DNA of 64,000 bases. It comes from CCMP332 sp040218795 (GTDB taxonomy: Bacteria; Bacteroidota; Bacteroidia; Cytophagales; CCMP332). Location: the NCBI GenBank assembly GCA_040218795.1, contig JAVJQT010000008.1, positions 62,001-126,000 on the forward strand, written 5' to 3'. Shown here piece by piece: positions 1 through 8,700 of this stretch; position 1 is the first letter of the stretch; the number at the start of each line of letters is the position of its first letter. The position numbers were made by a program, and so were the translations under genes. The notes below the pieces were generated by a model. It saw only the letters and a program-made list of their open reading frames with translations. It did no database searches and had not been told where the DNA came from.

Positions 1-509
1 ACTTCACCATGACATTTGAGACAAAGCGCATTTTCTATTGTAATCGGTTTTGTATACAACAGGTATTCTTCCCCATCCCTTTGAATATTAGCTGATAATT
101 TATCATCGATGTCAATTTGATATTGATAGGCTTCAAGTAATTGTTTTTCAAGCTCATCGGGATTGTCCTCGGGGTTTCGAACTTTTAAAGACGCCCTTTT
201 TACTTCAACACCAAAGTGGGATTCGATGGAGTCCATAATCGGGTATGCCGCCAGATTGCAATATTTGACCGCATTTTGGACACCACCTTCTGCAATTGCT
301 TTTTTCAATGAAGAACCGAGCAATTTTTGAGCTGAATCAGCAATAATATTTCCGCGCTGCATGGCCGCTTCAATGATGGCGCCATCAGAGACTTTTTTTA
401 TCTCTCTTTCTTTCATTTCTTCTTTAAATGATTCATCGCTGGTATTGGCCGGCTTATCATAACAAGAAAATAATATCAGGCTTAAAAAAATAAATATTAA
501 GAGTCTCAT
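1..509 (-). CDS. DUF3365 (Tll0287-like) heme-motif lipoprotein, partial
   Basis: The gene runs off the left edge, so its C-terminus is missing; translation starts at the ATG at 509-507. The N-terminus MRLLIFIFLSLILFSC is a lipoprotein signal ending in an FSC lipobox, so the mature protein should be anchored to a membrane by Cys16. About 150 residues later, close to the window edge, comes CLKCHG, a CxxCH heme c attachment motif. Segment order and the spacing to CxxCHG match the DUF3365/Tll0287-like sensor domain family, which is known to bind heme c and is thought to sense redox state or small ligands. It is transcribed away from prfA and shares the intergenic region 510-608 with it. The family call is fairly sure; the role is not known. 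Confidence 0.75.
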   Translation of the reverse strand, partial: MRLLIFIFLSLILFSCYDKPANTSDESFKEEMKEREIKKVSDGAIIEAAMQRGNIIADSAQKLLGSSLKKAIAEGGVQNAVKYCNLAAYPIMDSIESHFGVEVKRASLKVRNPEDNPDELEKQLLEAYQYQIDIDDKLSANIQRDGEEYLLYTKPITIENALCLKCHGE

Positions 510-578
510 AATTCCGCTTTTAACAATATTACAAAATACAAGCTTCGAATGTTCTAAATCTTTTCATCCATCATTGTT

Positions 579-586
579 TATCTTTG
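579..586 (+). promoter_or_regulatory. Bacteroidota -7 promoter element for prfA
   Basis: TATCTTTG matches the Bacteroidota -7 consensus TAnnTTTG exactly and lies 22 bases before the prfA start codon. The -33 element is weak: only a T-rich stretch at 560-565 is seen. No Shine-Dalgarno sequence is evident before the ATG, as is usual in this phylum. Confidence 0.5.
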
Positions 587-608
587 CAGACTTAAAAAAA
601 ATCCACAT

Positions 609-1682
609 ATGCTGGAAAAACTGGAATCGTTAAAGGAAAGATTTGAAGAAGTAACCGTGCTCATATCAGACCCGGATGTCATCTCGGATATGAAAAGGTA
701 TAAAGAACTCTCAAAAGAGTACAAAGATCTTCAGAAGATCGTTGAAAAGTATGAAAAATATAAGGTGATACTCAGCAATGTAAAAGAGTCAAAACGAATC
801 ATAGCAGAAGAAAAAGACGATGAGTTTCGCGAGATGGCAAAAATGGAATTGGATGAATTAAATCCTCAAAAGGAAGAAATGGAGGAGGATATCAAGCAGA
901 TGCTAATTCCAAAAGACCCCAATGACGGCAAAGATGTTATCATGGAGATTCGCGCGGGAGCAGGTGGTGATGAATCGGCAATATTTGCAGGAGACCTTTT
1001 CAGAATGTATCAACGCTATGCTGAAAAGCAAGGATGGAGGGTAGAACTGAGCGATTTTAATGAAGGTGATGCCGGTGGATACAGCCGTTTGGTGGCCAAT
1101 ATTTCCGGTGAGGATGTATTTGCACATCTAAAATTTGAATCAGGGGTTCATCGTGTGCAGCGCGTCCCGCAAACAGAAACGCAAGGTCGGGTGCATACAT
1201 CCGCCGCTTCGGTGGTTGTATTGCCGGAAATGGATGAGGTAGAGGTAAATTTGAACATGGGAGATGTGAGAATCGACCGTTATTGTTCTTCAGGGCCTGG
1301 CGGACAATCCGTGAATACCACCTATTCTGCTGTCCGATTAACCCATGAACCTACGGGTTTGGTGGTTCAATGTCAGGATCAGAAATCACAGTTAAAAAAT
1401 CTGGAAAAAGCTAAAAAAGAACTTGCAGCACGTCTTTATGCCATTGAAATGGAAAAACACAATGAAAGCGTCGGCGCACAAAGAAAGTCTATGGTGGGCT
1501 CCGGTGACCGATCCGATAAAATCAGAACTTATAATTACCCTCAGGGCAGGGTCACCGATCACAGGATCGGTAAAACAGTTTACAACCTCCCGGCGGTGGT
1601 AGATGGCGAACTCGGAGAATTCGTTGAAGCCCTTCGAATGGCGGAAAATGCCGAAAAGATGAACGAAGAAGACGCTTCATAA
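609..1682 (+). CDS. prfA: Peptide chain release factor 1
   Basis: RF1 recognises UAA and UAG stop codons and triggers release of the finished peptide on the ribosome. The 357-residue length is typical. The GGQ catalytic motif is at residues 231-233 inside SSGPGGQSVNTT, where the Gln is normally N5-methylated. The stop-codon reading tripeptide is PQT in RVPQTETQG, matching the PxT motif of RF1 and not the SPF of RF2. The N-terminal ~100 residues are charged and helical, as in domain 1. The partner methyltransferase prmC is not in the window. A beta-helix lipoprotein gene follows after 14 bases on the same strand. Confidence 0.97.
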   Translation: MLEKLESLKERFEEVTVLISDPDVISDMKRYKELSKEYKDLQKIVEKYEKYKVILSNVKESKRIIAEEKDDEFREMAKMELDELNPQKEEMEEDIKQMLIPKDPNDGKDVIMEIRAGAGGDESAIFAGDLFRMYQRYAEKQGWRVELSDFNEGDAGGYSRLVANISGEDVFAHLKFESGVHRVQRVPQTETQGRVHTSAASVVVLPEMDEVEVNLNMGDVRIDRYCSSGPGGQSVNTTYSAVRLTHEPTGLVVQCQDQKSQLKNLEKAKKELAARLYAIEMEKHNESVGAQRKSMVGSGDRSDKIRTYNYPQGRVTDHRIGKTVYNLPAVVDGELGEFVEALRMAENAEKMNEEDAS

Positions 1683-1696
1683 TTTTAACAGAATCC

Positions 1697-3133
1697 ATGC
1701 GTTTCAGTGCAATGAGGCAAAGCCTTTTATTTATTTCAATCATCAGTCTGTTTTGGTTTTGCGAACCCAGAACAGAAATTGTCACAACTGACTCCGGTGC
1801 GCAGCTGGAGTTTTCTGAGGATTCCGTGCTTTTCGATACGGTTTTTACTGAAATCCGAAATATCACAAAGCGCGTCCGTGTTTATAATCGAAATAATAAT
1901 GCCATCAATGTTTCCGAAATAAAAATAGCCGGTGGAGAAAGTAGCCCTTATCAATTGATCATTAATGGTGAAGAAGGAAAGGCATTTAATGATGTTTTAA
2001 TCAGGGGTAAAGATTCCATTTATGTGTTGGTCAATATAGATTTACCAACGCCTCAACCTGTTAATAACCCTTTTATCATCAATGATGAGATTCAGTTTTT
2101 CAGCAATGGCAATATTCAGGCGATCACCCTTCAAAGCTGGGGTCAGGATGCCATCTTTTATACCGATTCACTGCTGGACTGCAATCTTGTTTGGACCAAT
2201 GAAAAACCAATAGTGATCGTTCGATCCGTAGGCGTACCCGAAAATTGCAAACTCACAATCGAGGCAGGAACTAAGATTTATCTCGATAATGCATCGAGTA
2301 TTTTGGTATTTGGTACGCTGGAAGCCAATGGCACATTTGAAAATCCAATTACATTTTGCGGTATAAGGTTAGAGGAAGACTTTGACAATATTCCCGGACA
2401 ATGGGGTAATAATTTTGGCAATGGAATCTGGTTTTTCGATGGCTCAAAAGACAATATTATACGCTGGGCCAAAATTAAAAATTCAACGACAGGCATTCGT
2501 CTGGGAAGTGTTTACGATGCGCAAAGGCCGGATTTGATTATTGAAAATACCATCGTGAAAAACATGGCAGGCGATGGCCTCATTTCATTTGGGGGCGACC
2601 TAAACGCTAATAATAATTTATTTACCAATTGCGGTGGAACCGCTGTATCATTATTATTAGGTGGCACACACAACCTGTATCACAATACGATTGCAAACTA
2701 TTCTTTTGCGTTTAACAGGGAGGATGCCGCTATATTTTTAACCGATTTCTTTCCTGATTCATTAAATATTGGAATAGAGATTAATCCAATTCAGGCCGAT
2801 ATACAAAACAATATTATTTGGGGAGATCTCGATGATGAATTTGGTTTTAACTTCCAGGGGGCAGGGAATGGATTAAATCTGGATTATAATTTTATAAAAC
2901 TTAATGATACTGAACTCATAAATACCTTTGGAAACAGCAATAATATCATTCAGGGCAATACCGATGATTTACTTTTTAAAGATTTTAGAGAATACGATTT
3001 CAATTTAGATACTCTTTCACCCGCCAAAGACCAGGGCAATATTCAAATCTCGAACTTAATCGGACCTGATCTCAATAATAATTCCCGAAATGATGGAATG
3101 CCGGATATGGGAGCCTTTGAGAGGGAAGATTAA
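1697..3133 (+). CDS. Right-handed beta-helix lipoprotein
   Basis: The N-terminus is a short hydrophobic signal (SLLFISIISLFWFC) ending in a Cys, so this is probably a lipoprotein, although the WFC lipobox is not canonical. The ATG at 1712 (MRQSLLF) is an equally good start. A beta-rich domain of about 130 residues follows, then a stretch rich in Asn and Gly with recurring NNxI/NNLF turns (for example ENTIVKN, ANNNLFTNC, IQNNIIWGD) from about residue 175 to 430. That pattern is typical of a right-handed parallel beta-helix. The protein ends with GMPDMGAFE, a frequent ending of such proteins in Bacteroidota. No catalytic motif is seen, so the substrate is unknown. It starts 14 bases after prfA and may be co-transcribed. 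Confidence 0.7.
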   Translation: MRFSAMRQSLLFISIISLFWFCEPRTEIVTTDSGAQLEFSEDSVLFDTVFTEIRNITKRVRVYNRNNNAINVSEIKIAGGESSPYQLIINGEEGKAFNDVLIRGKDSIYVLVNIDLPTPQPVNNPFIINDEIQFFSNGNIQAITLQSWGQDAIFYTDSLLDCNLVWTNEKPIVIVRSVGVPENCKLTIEAGTKIYLDNASSILVFGTLEANGTFENPITFCGIRLEEDFDNIPGQWGNNFGNGIWFFDGSKDNIIRWAKIKNSTTGIRLGSVYDAQRPDLIIENTIVKNMAGDGLISFGGDLNANNNLFTNCGGTAVSLLLGGTHNLYHNTIANYSFAFNREDAAIFLTDFFPDSLNIGIEINPIQADIQNNIIWGDLDDEFGFNFQGAGNGLNLDYNFIKLNDTELINTFGNSNNIIQGNTDDLLFKDFREYDFNLDTLSPAKDQGNIQISNLIGPDLNNNSRNDGMPDMGAFERED

Positions 3134-3162
3134 AAGTTAAGAGTTAAAAGTTAATGGTTAAT
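3131..3162 (+). repeat. Degenerate AGTTAA spacer repeat
   Basis: Four imperfect copies of the unit (A)AGTTAA/GGTTAA follow directly behind the stop codon of the beta-helix gene. The convergent DinB-like gene ends at 3243. Nothing else is recognisable in 3163-3242. Confidence 0.4.
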
Positions 3163-3242
3163 TCGGTCAACAAGTTCAGGGATTGTCAATCTATTTAAAC
3201 CTGAGGAATTAAATTTAAAAAGAGCAGTTATTCCCGGATGTT

Positions 3243-3785
3243 CTAAGGAGTCTTTTTAAATTTTAGATCTAGGATTGATTGAATCTGCTTAAAATGGCGC
3301 TTCGCGTGCAAATCGAGAAAATCTAATGTCATATGCATATCCATTCTGCCGGTAATCGGATGACGAAAAATCTTTTTCCTTACCCAATCTTTTGGCATTC
3401 CATTTAGAAAATTCAACCAGTCTTCTCTAAGTGCATCATAAGTTTTTAGGGTATTTTCCAAACTATCATTTTCGGGTATTTTATTGACCACTTCAGGTGC
3501 TTTCCATTTTTTTGGCGACTTCAAATAATAATTTAAAACTTTAGATTTTATCTTTTCTATAAGTCCGGCGTTTTGAAGTTTCTCAGGGCTTTGCGTTTTC
3601 TTTTTAATATAATTCAAAGTTCCTTCCTCGGCTTGAATCAGGTGGTGAAGTATCTGGATAATTGACCATTTGCCGGGTTCTGGTGGACTGTTCAAACGCT
3701 CATTGTCCAGGCCCTTAATTTTTTGGAAAATAGCAATTTTATCCTTTTCCATTAATTCGAATTTCTTTTTAAGTTTTGTTTCCAT
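3243..3785 (-). CDS. DinB-like (DinB_2) putative metal-dependent protein
   Basis: This 180-residue, mostly helical protein has the layout of the DinB/YfiT four-helix-bundle superfamily. GKWSIIQILHHLIQAEE is the typical first-helix signature, with a His expected to bind metal, and DLHAKRHFKQI near the C-terminus supplies the second and third His ligands. Members include thiol-dependent S-transferases and many uncharacterised proteins, so the reaction cannot be given. It is divergent from the pyrophosphohydrolase gene at 3816, with only 30 bases between the start codons, so the two may share a control region. Confidence 0.75.
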   Translation of the reverse strand: METKLKKKFELMEKDKIAIFQKIKGLDNERLNSPPEPGKWSIIQILHHLIQAEEGTLNYIKKKTQSPEKLQNAGLIEKIKSKVLNYYLKSPKKWKAPEVVNKIPENDSLENTLKTYDALREDWLNFLNGMPKDWVRKKIFRHPITGRMDMHMTLDFLDLHAKRHFKQIQSILDLKFKKTP

Positions 3786-3815
3786 TAAAATTGCCGATTG
3801 TCAAACTTTACAAAG

Positions 3816-4199
3816 ATGAAAGATCATATTGAAATGGTGGCCACATTCCACAAATCATTTAAGGTCCCCGTGGAGAATTCACCTGTGATACCCGAAAAAG
3901 AACGCTGCGAACTGCGATATAAATTAATCCGTGAGGAATTGGAAGAGTTTCGCGATGCTTTTGAAAAAGGTGATTTAATAGAAGTGGCCGATGCTTTGAC
4001 AGATTTGCAATATGTATTATTCGGATCGGTTGTGGAATTTGGCCTTCAGGATAAATTTGTTGAGCTCTTTACCGAGGTGCAGCGCTCTAACATGAGCAAA
4101 CTGGATGAAAACGGAAACCCGATTTTTCGGGATGACGGCAAAGTTTTGAAATCGGATCTCTGGAGTCCGCCCGACTTGAAATCAATATTAGAAAAATAA
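3816..4199 (+). CDS. MazG/PRA-PH-like nucleotide pyrophosphohydrolase
   Basis: The 127-residue all-alpha protein carries the metal-binding pattern of the all-alpha NTP pyrophosphatase superfamily: EELEEF followed 13 residues later by EVADALTDLQYV, giving the EExxE...ExxD acidic cluster that holds Mg2+. Family members hydrolyse nucleoside triphosphates or phosphoribosyl-ATP to the monophosphate. This short stand-alone type with a C-terminal GKVLKSDLWSPPD tail is common in Bacteroidota and probably cleans up non-canonical nucleotides. The ATG at 3816 is preferred over an in-frame TTG at 3798 because relatives begin near MKDHIEMVATFH. The M28 peptidase gene starts 2 bases after its stop codon. 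Confidence 0.8.
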   Translation: MKDHIEMVATFHKSFKVPVENSPVIPEKERCELRYKLIREELEEFRDAFEKGDLIEVADALTDLQYVLFGSVVEFGLQDKFVELFTEVQRSNMSKLDENGNPIFRDDGKVLKSDLWSPPDLKSILEK

Positions 4200-4201
4200 G
4201 A

Positions 4202-5572
4202 ATGAAGAAAATATATTTCCTATTAATAGCTCTTGTGGCTTTTTCGAATGGCTACGCCATTTCTGATTCGACGCGAATCAGGGCAATTTTCGATGAGAGC
4301 CTAGTAAATGGACAGGCTTATGAAATTTTAAGAGGGCTTTGCAAAGACATCGGGCCGCGACTTTCAGGAAGCGAAAATGCCGAAAAAGCCGTCGCTTATA
4401 CTAAAAAAGTAATGGAGGATCTGGGCTTTGACACAGTATTTCTTCAGGAAGTGATGGTGCCTAAATGGGAAAGAGGCAAACCCGAAAAATGTATTCTTAC
4501 GGGATCTAAAAAATTTGCTCAAAAGCCTCTGAAAATTACGGCTCTTGGAAACTCCATCAGCACCGGCAATAAAGGCCTTCGCGCTGAAATAGTTGAAATC
4601 ACTGATTTTGCACAATTGGAAGAAATGGGAAGAGAAAGACTGGAGGGTAAAATTGTCTTTTATAATATTCCCATGGATCCGCGCTACATCAATACCGGAA
4701 GGGCCTATGGAAAAGTGGGAAGAATTCGATGGAATGGCGCATCTGAAGCGGCAAAATATGGTGCAATTGCCTCTGTAAACAGGGCTTTAACGCTTGCTCA
4801 AGATGATTATCCGCATACCGGCAGCATGGGTTATAAACTCAACTTGCCTAAAATTCCCGGCTTTAGTATTAGTACTAATGCCTCAGATTACCTGAGTAAA
4901 GTCCTTAAAGATGAGCCCAAAATTCAGATGTATCTGGAATCTACTTGCGGAATGGCCGATTCTGTACTTTCTCATAATGTAATCGGTGAAATCAAAGGTT
5001 CAGAATTCCCTGATGAATACATTATCGTAGGCGGGCATCTCGATTCCTGGGATTTAGCCGAAGGTGCCCATGACGACGGTGCTGGCTGTGTGCAATCTAT
5101 TGATGCCTTGAGACATTTCATTGCTTTGGGAATCAAACCCAAACACAGTTTAAGAGCCGTGATGTTTATGAATGAAGAAAATGGGCTCGCAGGCGGTAAG
5201 AAATACGCGGAGATTGTAGAAAAGACTGGGGAAAAGCATGTAGCTGCATTAGAATCAGATGGTGGTGGATTTCGACCTTTGGGTTTTGGATGCTCCGGTA
5301 CTGAAGAACAAATGGATAAATTTCAAGCCTGGCAGCCATTGTTTTTGCCATATGATATTTTTGATTTTAAAAGAGGCGGTGGTGGGGCAGATATCGGTCC
5401 ATTACGCCCTATGGGAATACCCACCATTGGATTGAGTCCGGACTCTCAACGCTATTTTGATCATCATCATACAGCAAATGACGTCTTTGAAACAGTCAAT
5501 AAAAGAGAATTACAATTGGGTTCTGCGGCACTCTCATCGCTGATTTATCTTATTGATAAATATGGATTCTGA
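4202..5572 (+). CDS. Secreted M28-family zinc peptidase (carboxypeptidase Q-like)
   Basis: An exported peptidase of 456 residues with signal peptide MKKIYFLLIALVAFSNGYA. The middle part (about 120-240) fits a protease-associated (PA) insertion. The two-zinc centre of family M28 is visible in order: GGHLDSWD (His and Asp), AHDDGAG (bridging Asp), NEENGLAGG (catalytic and ligand Glu), LESDGG (Asp) and DHHHTANDV (last His). The arrangement is closest to plasma glutamate carboxypeptidase/carboxypeptidase Q-like enzymes, so it likely removes amino acids or dipeptides from peptides in the periplasm or outside the cell. A decayed copy of the last 76 bases of this gene lies at 12901-12976, indicating a former paralog. 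Confidence 0.9.
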   Translation: MKKIYFLLIALVAFSNGYAISDSTRIRAIFDESLVNGQAYEILRGLCKDIGPRLSGSENAEKAVAYTKKVMEDLGFDTVFLQEVMVPKWERGKPEKCILTGSKKFAQKPLKITALGNSISTGNKGLRAEIVEITDFAQLEEMGRERLEGKIVFYNIPMDPRYINTGRAYGKVGRIRWNGASEAAKYGAIASVNRALTLAQDDYPHTGSMGYKLNLPKIPGFSISTNASDYLSKVLKDEPKIQMYLESTCGMADSVLSHNVIGEIKGSEFPDEYIIVGGHLDSWDLAEGAHDDGAGCVQSIDALRHFIALGIKPKHSLRAVMFMNEENGLAGGKKYAEIVEKTGEKHVAALESDGGGFRPLGFGCSGTEEQMDKFQAWQPLFLPYDIFDFKRGGGGADIGPLRPMGIPTIGLSPDSQRYFDHHHTANDVFETVNKRELQLGSAALSSLIYLIDKYGF

Positions 5573-5757
5573 AATTTTTCTATTACATGAGAAATGGGTT
5601 TTTTTGAAATAAAAGTGATTTTTTAAATTGATTCTCAGTATATTCAATTAAAGTTTATATTTAAATTAAGCTTTTCTCCCGGACTCACTCATAATACTGT
5701 GTGGGTATGTCATCCAAATCAAATAATAGATTTTAAACATATCTAAACGCAAAAATT

Positions 5758-8700
5758 ATGAAGTTTAACACGTCTTTTTTCACTTTTCTTTTTTTGCTCT
5801 TTTTTTTGATTATTGCTACTGATCAATCAAGAGCTCAACCAATGCAAGATTGTGGCATTACTGAGTTTTATCAGGACTTCTACGATTCCTTTCCGGAAGC
5901 TAAAATATTGGATAGCCTTTCACAGCGTCATCTTGAACAGTTAATTCAAAGTGCACCACCAAGTCAACCTGAATCAACTTCTGGTTTCAAATATAATATT
6001 CCAATGGTGTTTTACTTTTTTCATTCAACGTCATATGATCCAAATGCTCCATCAACTCTGTTCGATTTAAATCGTGTGCAAGATCAAATTGACTTACTAA
6101 ATCAATACTTTAATCCTTATGACATAAATTTTTGTATTGCTACTGCGAATATCGTCAATAATATACCAGAGCCTTTCAATATAACTGAAGCAAATGATAT
6201 GGTTGGTTTACCTCCGGGATATAACTGGAATACCCCCATCCAAATATCTCCCGGTATCTATACAATAGAAGATATAGGAACAAATAGTATGCATAATATT
6301 ATAATACCTACTCAGTATTCAGTATTAAATACTGTAGCAAACAATAACAATTCTAATCCTCCAAGTGGAATCAATAGTAATACTACAAGTGAAAAATGCA
6401 TCAGAGTGGTTATTTGTGAGTCTGGTGTAAATCAAAATGGTTCAGGTATAGCAGGCTACGCTAATTATCCGGGAACACAAACAGCTGGTCATCCAATATT
6501 TATGGATGTCAATTATTTCGGCGGACCAACACATTGCGCAGATTGTTATTCTCCCGCAAATCACCCCAACCCTCAGTCTCATTATGGCAAAGTCCTAATT
6601 CACGAAATAGGTCATTATCTTGGTCTGTCACACACTTTTGATGGAGGAGGTTGTGATTTAACCAATGATCATGTTGATGATACTCCGCTGCAATTTTCAA
6701 GCCTATTAAATCTTGCTAATAGCGGTCTTGGCTGTGATGTAAATGATCCAACATTGCTAAATACTTTACAAAGTTCATCTTATTCATGTGATGGAGGTTT
6801 GACTTATCCGGATCCATTGAATTTTATGGATTATTATAGCAATGATTGTAAAAATTTATTTACACCGGGACAAATTGGAAGGACAAAGTACTTTCTGGAT
6901 AATTATTACAACTATCTGTGGAGCTTTCAAAATTTGTCAAGTATTCAAACTAGTTGCAATGACCTGGTGTACGCAGGCATAACTGGTCCTACAAGTGTTT
7001 GTATTAATGAAGGTCTGACATATGAAATACAGATCCCAGCTGCCTTAAGTGTAGTCAATGCAACCTGGACATTTGGCGATGGTACACAACTGATTAGTTC
7101 ATCTGCATCAATTCAATATGCATACTCAACAATAGGAGATTATGAAATCAAAGTAGAAATGACATTGAGTAATAATTCTACTATAACAACCGCCTTGGGA
7201 ACTGTTTATGTTACCAGTTGCGATAATCAATCCCTAGAAGAATCTAATTGGACTTTTGGTAATGGCTCGGGATTAACTTTTTGGGATGGCGTGGGCCAAA
7301 GTTTTAGTCCAAAATTACTTGAAAGTCAAATTCCTACTGATTTTACATGCGTTAGTCAATCTGATGATACCGGACAATTACTTTTTTATTCCAATGGAAA
7401 TAATTTATGGGATTCCAATGGCAATTTAATCCCTTTTGGAGCTTTTGGAACTAGCCTTGGAAACAATCCAAATCAAATAAAAAGTACCATAATTATACCT
7501 AAACCAGGTTCACAGACTGCTTACTATCTCATTTCAATCATTTCTGGCACGGCAGATCCATTACAATTTGTAGAAGTTCAAACTTCCGGTGGAAATATTA
7601 CGGCTTCGAATCCATTTTTGTTTGGATCGACGGCAAATATTAAACCGAGTAACTTTGATTTTACGTCTTCTATGATTGAAGCTATACCCGATTGCAATGG
7701 AGATGAGTATTATTTGGTTTTAACAGCACAGGGGGTAACTGGAACTTTTATCGGAAAGAGTATAATTTTGGTTTATCAGGCCAATGCAAACGGTATAAAC
7801 CCTATAAATGTGTTTAACTTTTCGGCTACAACACCTAATCCACTTGTATTTTTAGCCTTATCGGTATCTCCCAATGGTCAATATTTGCTGACATCAAGGG
7901 ATGATGATATCGTCAGTTTATTTTCTTTTGACAACACCAATGGCGACATTTCTTTTATTCAATCTCTAGACTTTGATTTTGGTGTGAGCTATGTTACAAC
8001 CTTAGGTAATCCTTTTGTTTTCGACCAGAATTCTGAATATTTCTACTTTCAAAGGCTGACGGGGTTTAATCAAGAGATTGTGCGTTATGAAATTGCTACA
8101 GGAAAATTTCAAGTTGTCAAGAATTTGATAAGAGGAGGTCAGTTTGATTTAAGCGGTATTGATGGTTTGGTAGGACAACTTCAACTTGGGCCTGATAAGC
8201 GAATCTATGGAACACATTCCAATAGAGCAGATATTATGGTTATTAACAGACCAGAAGATCCGATATCCACTGGTGTCGACTTATTTGCTTTTGATATTTC
8301 TAATACCTCCAATACAAATTACGCCTATTTGGGACTGCCAAATATGATTGAGGCAGAGCCAAAACCTGTAAGTTCCCCAGACGATTTTGGCATTGTCAAT
8401 CTAGGTTGCCTTGAAGCAGGTTTTAATGCTGTGGCTTGCAAAGCACCCTATACCTGGACTATTAGTGATGGCACGCCAGCTTTTAACGGACCAAAATACA
8501 TTACTCATACCTTTGCCCAACCTGGTACTTACACGGTTAGTTGTCAATTTGGTAATGGTAATAGTATTTCAAAAATCGTAACTATTGGAGTGTCTCCTGT
8601 TCAATCAATTGGTGGTCCGGAGATCGTATGTGATTCAGATCAAAAATTCTATAGTGCAAATATTCCGGAAGGCTATCTTGCCAATTGGACCATTTCTAAT

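Noticed and set aside
5573..5757. TTTCT...AGAAA hairpin followed by seven T residues after the M28 gene as terminator
   Set aside because: The 5-bp AT-only stem is too weak to support, and TGGG separates it from the T tract.
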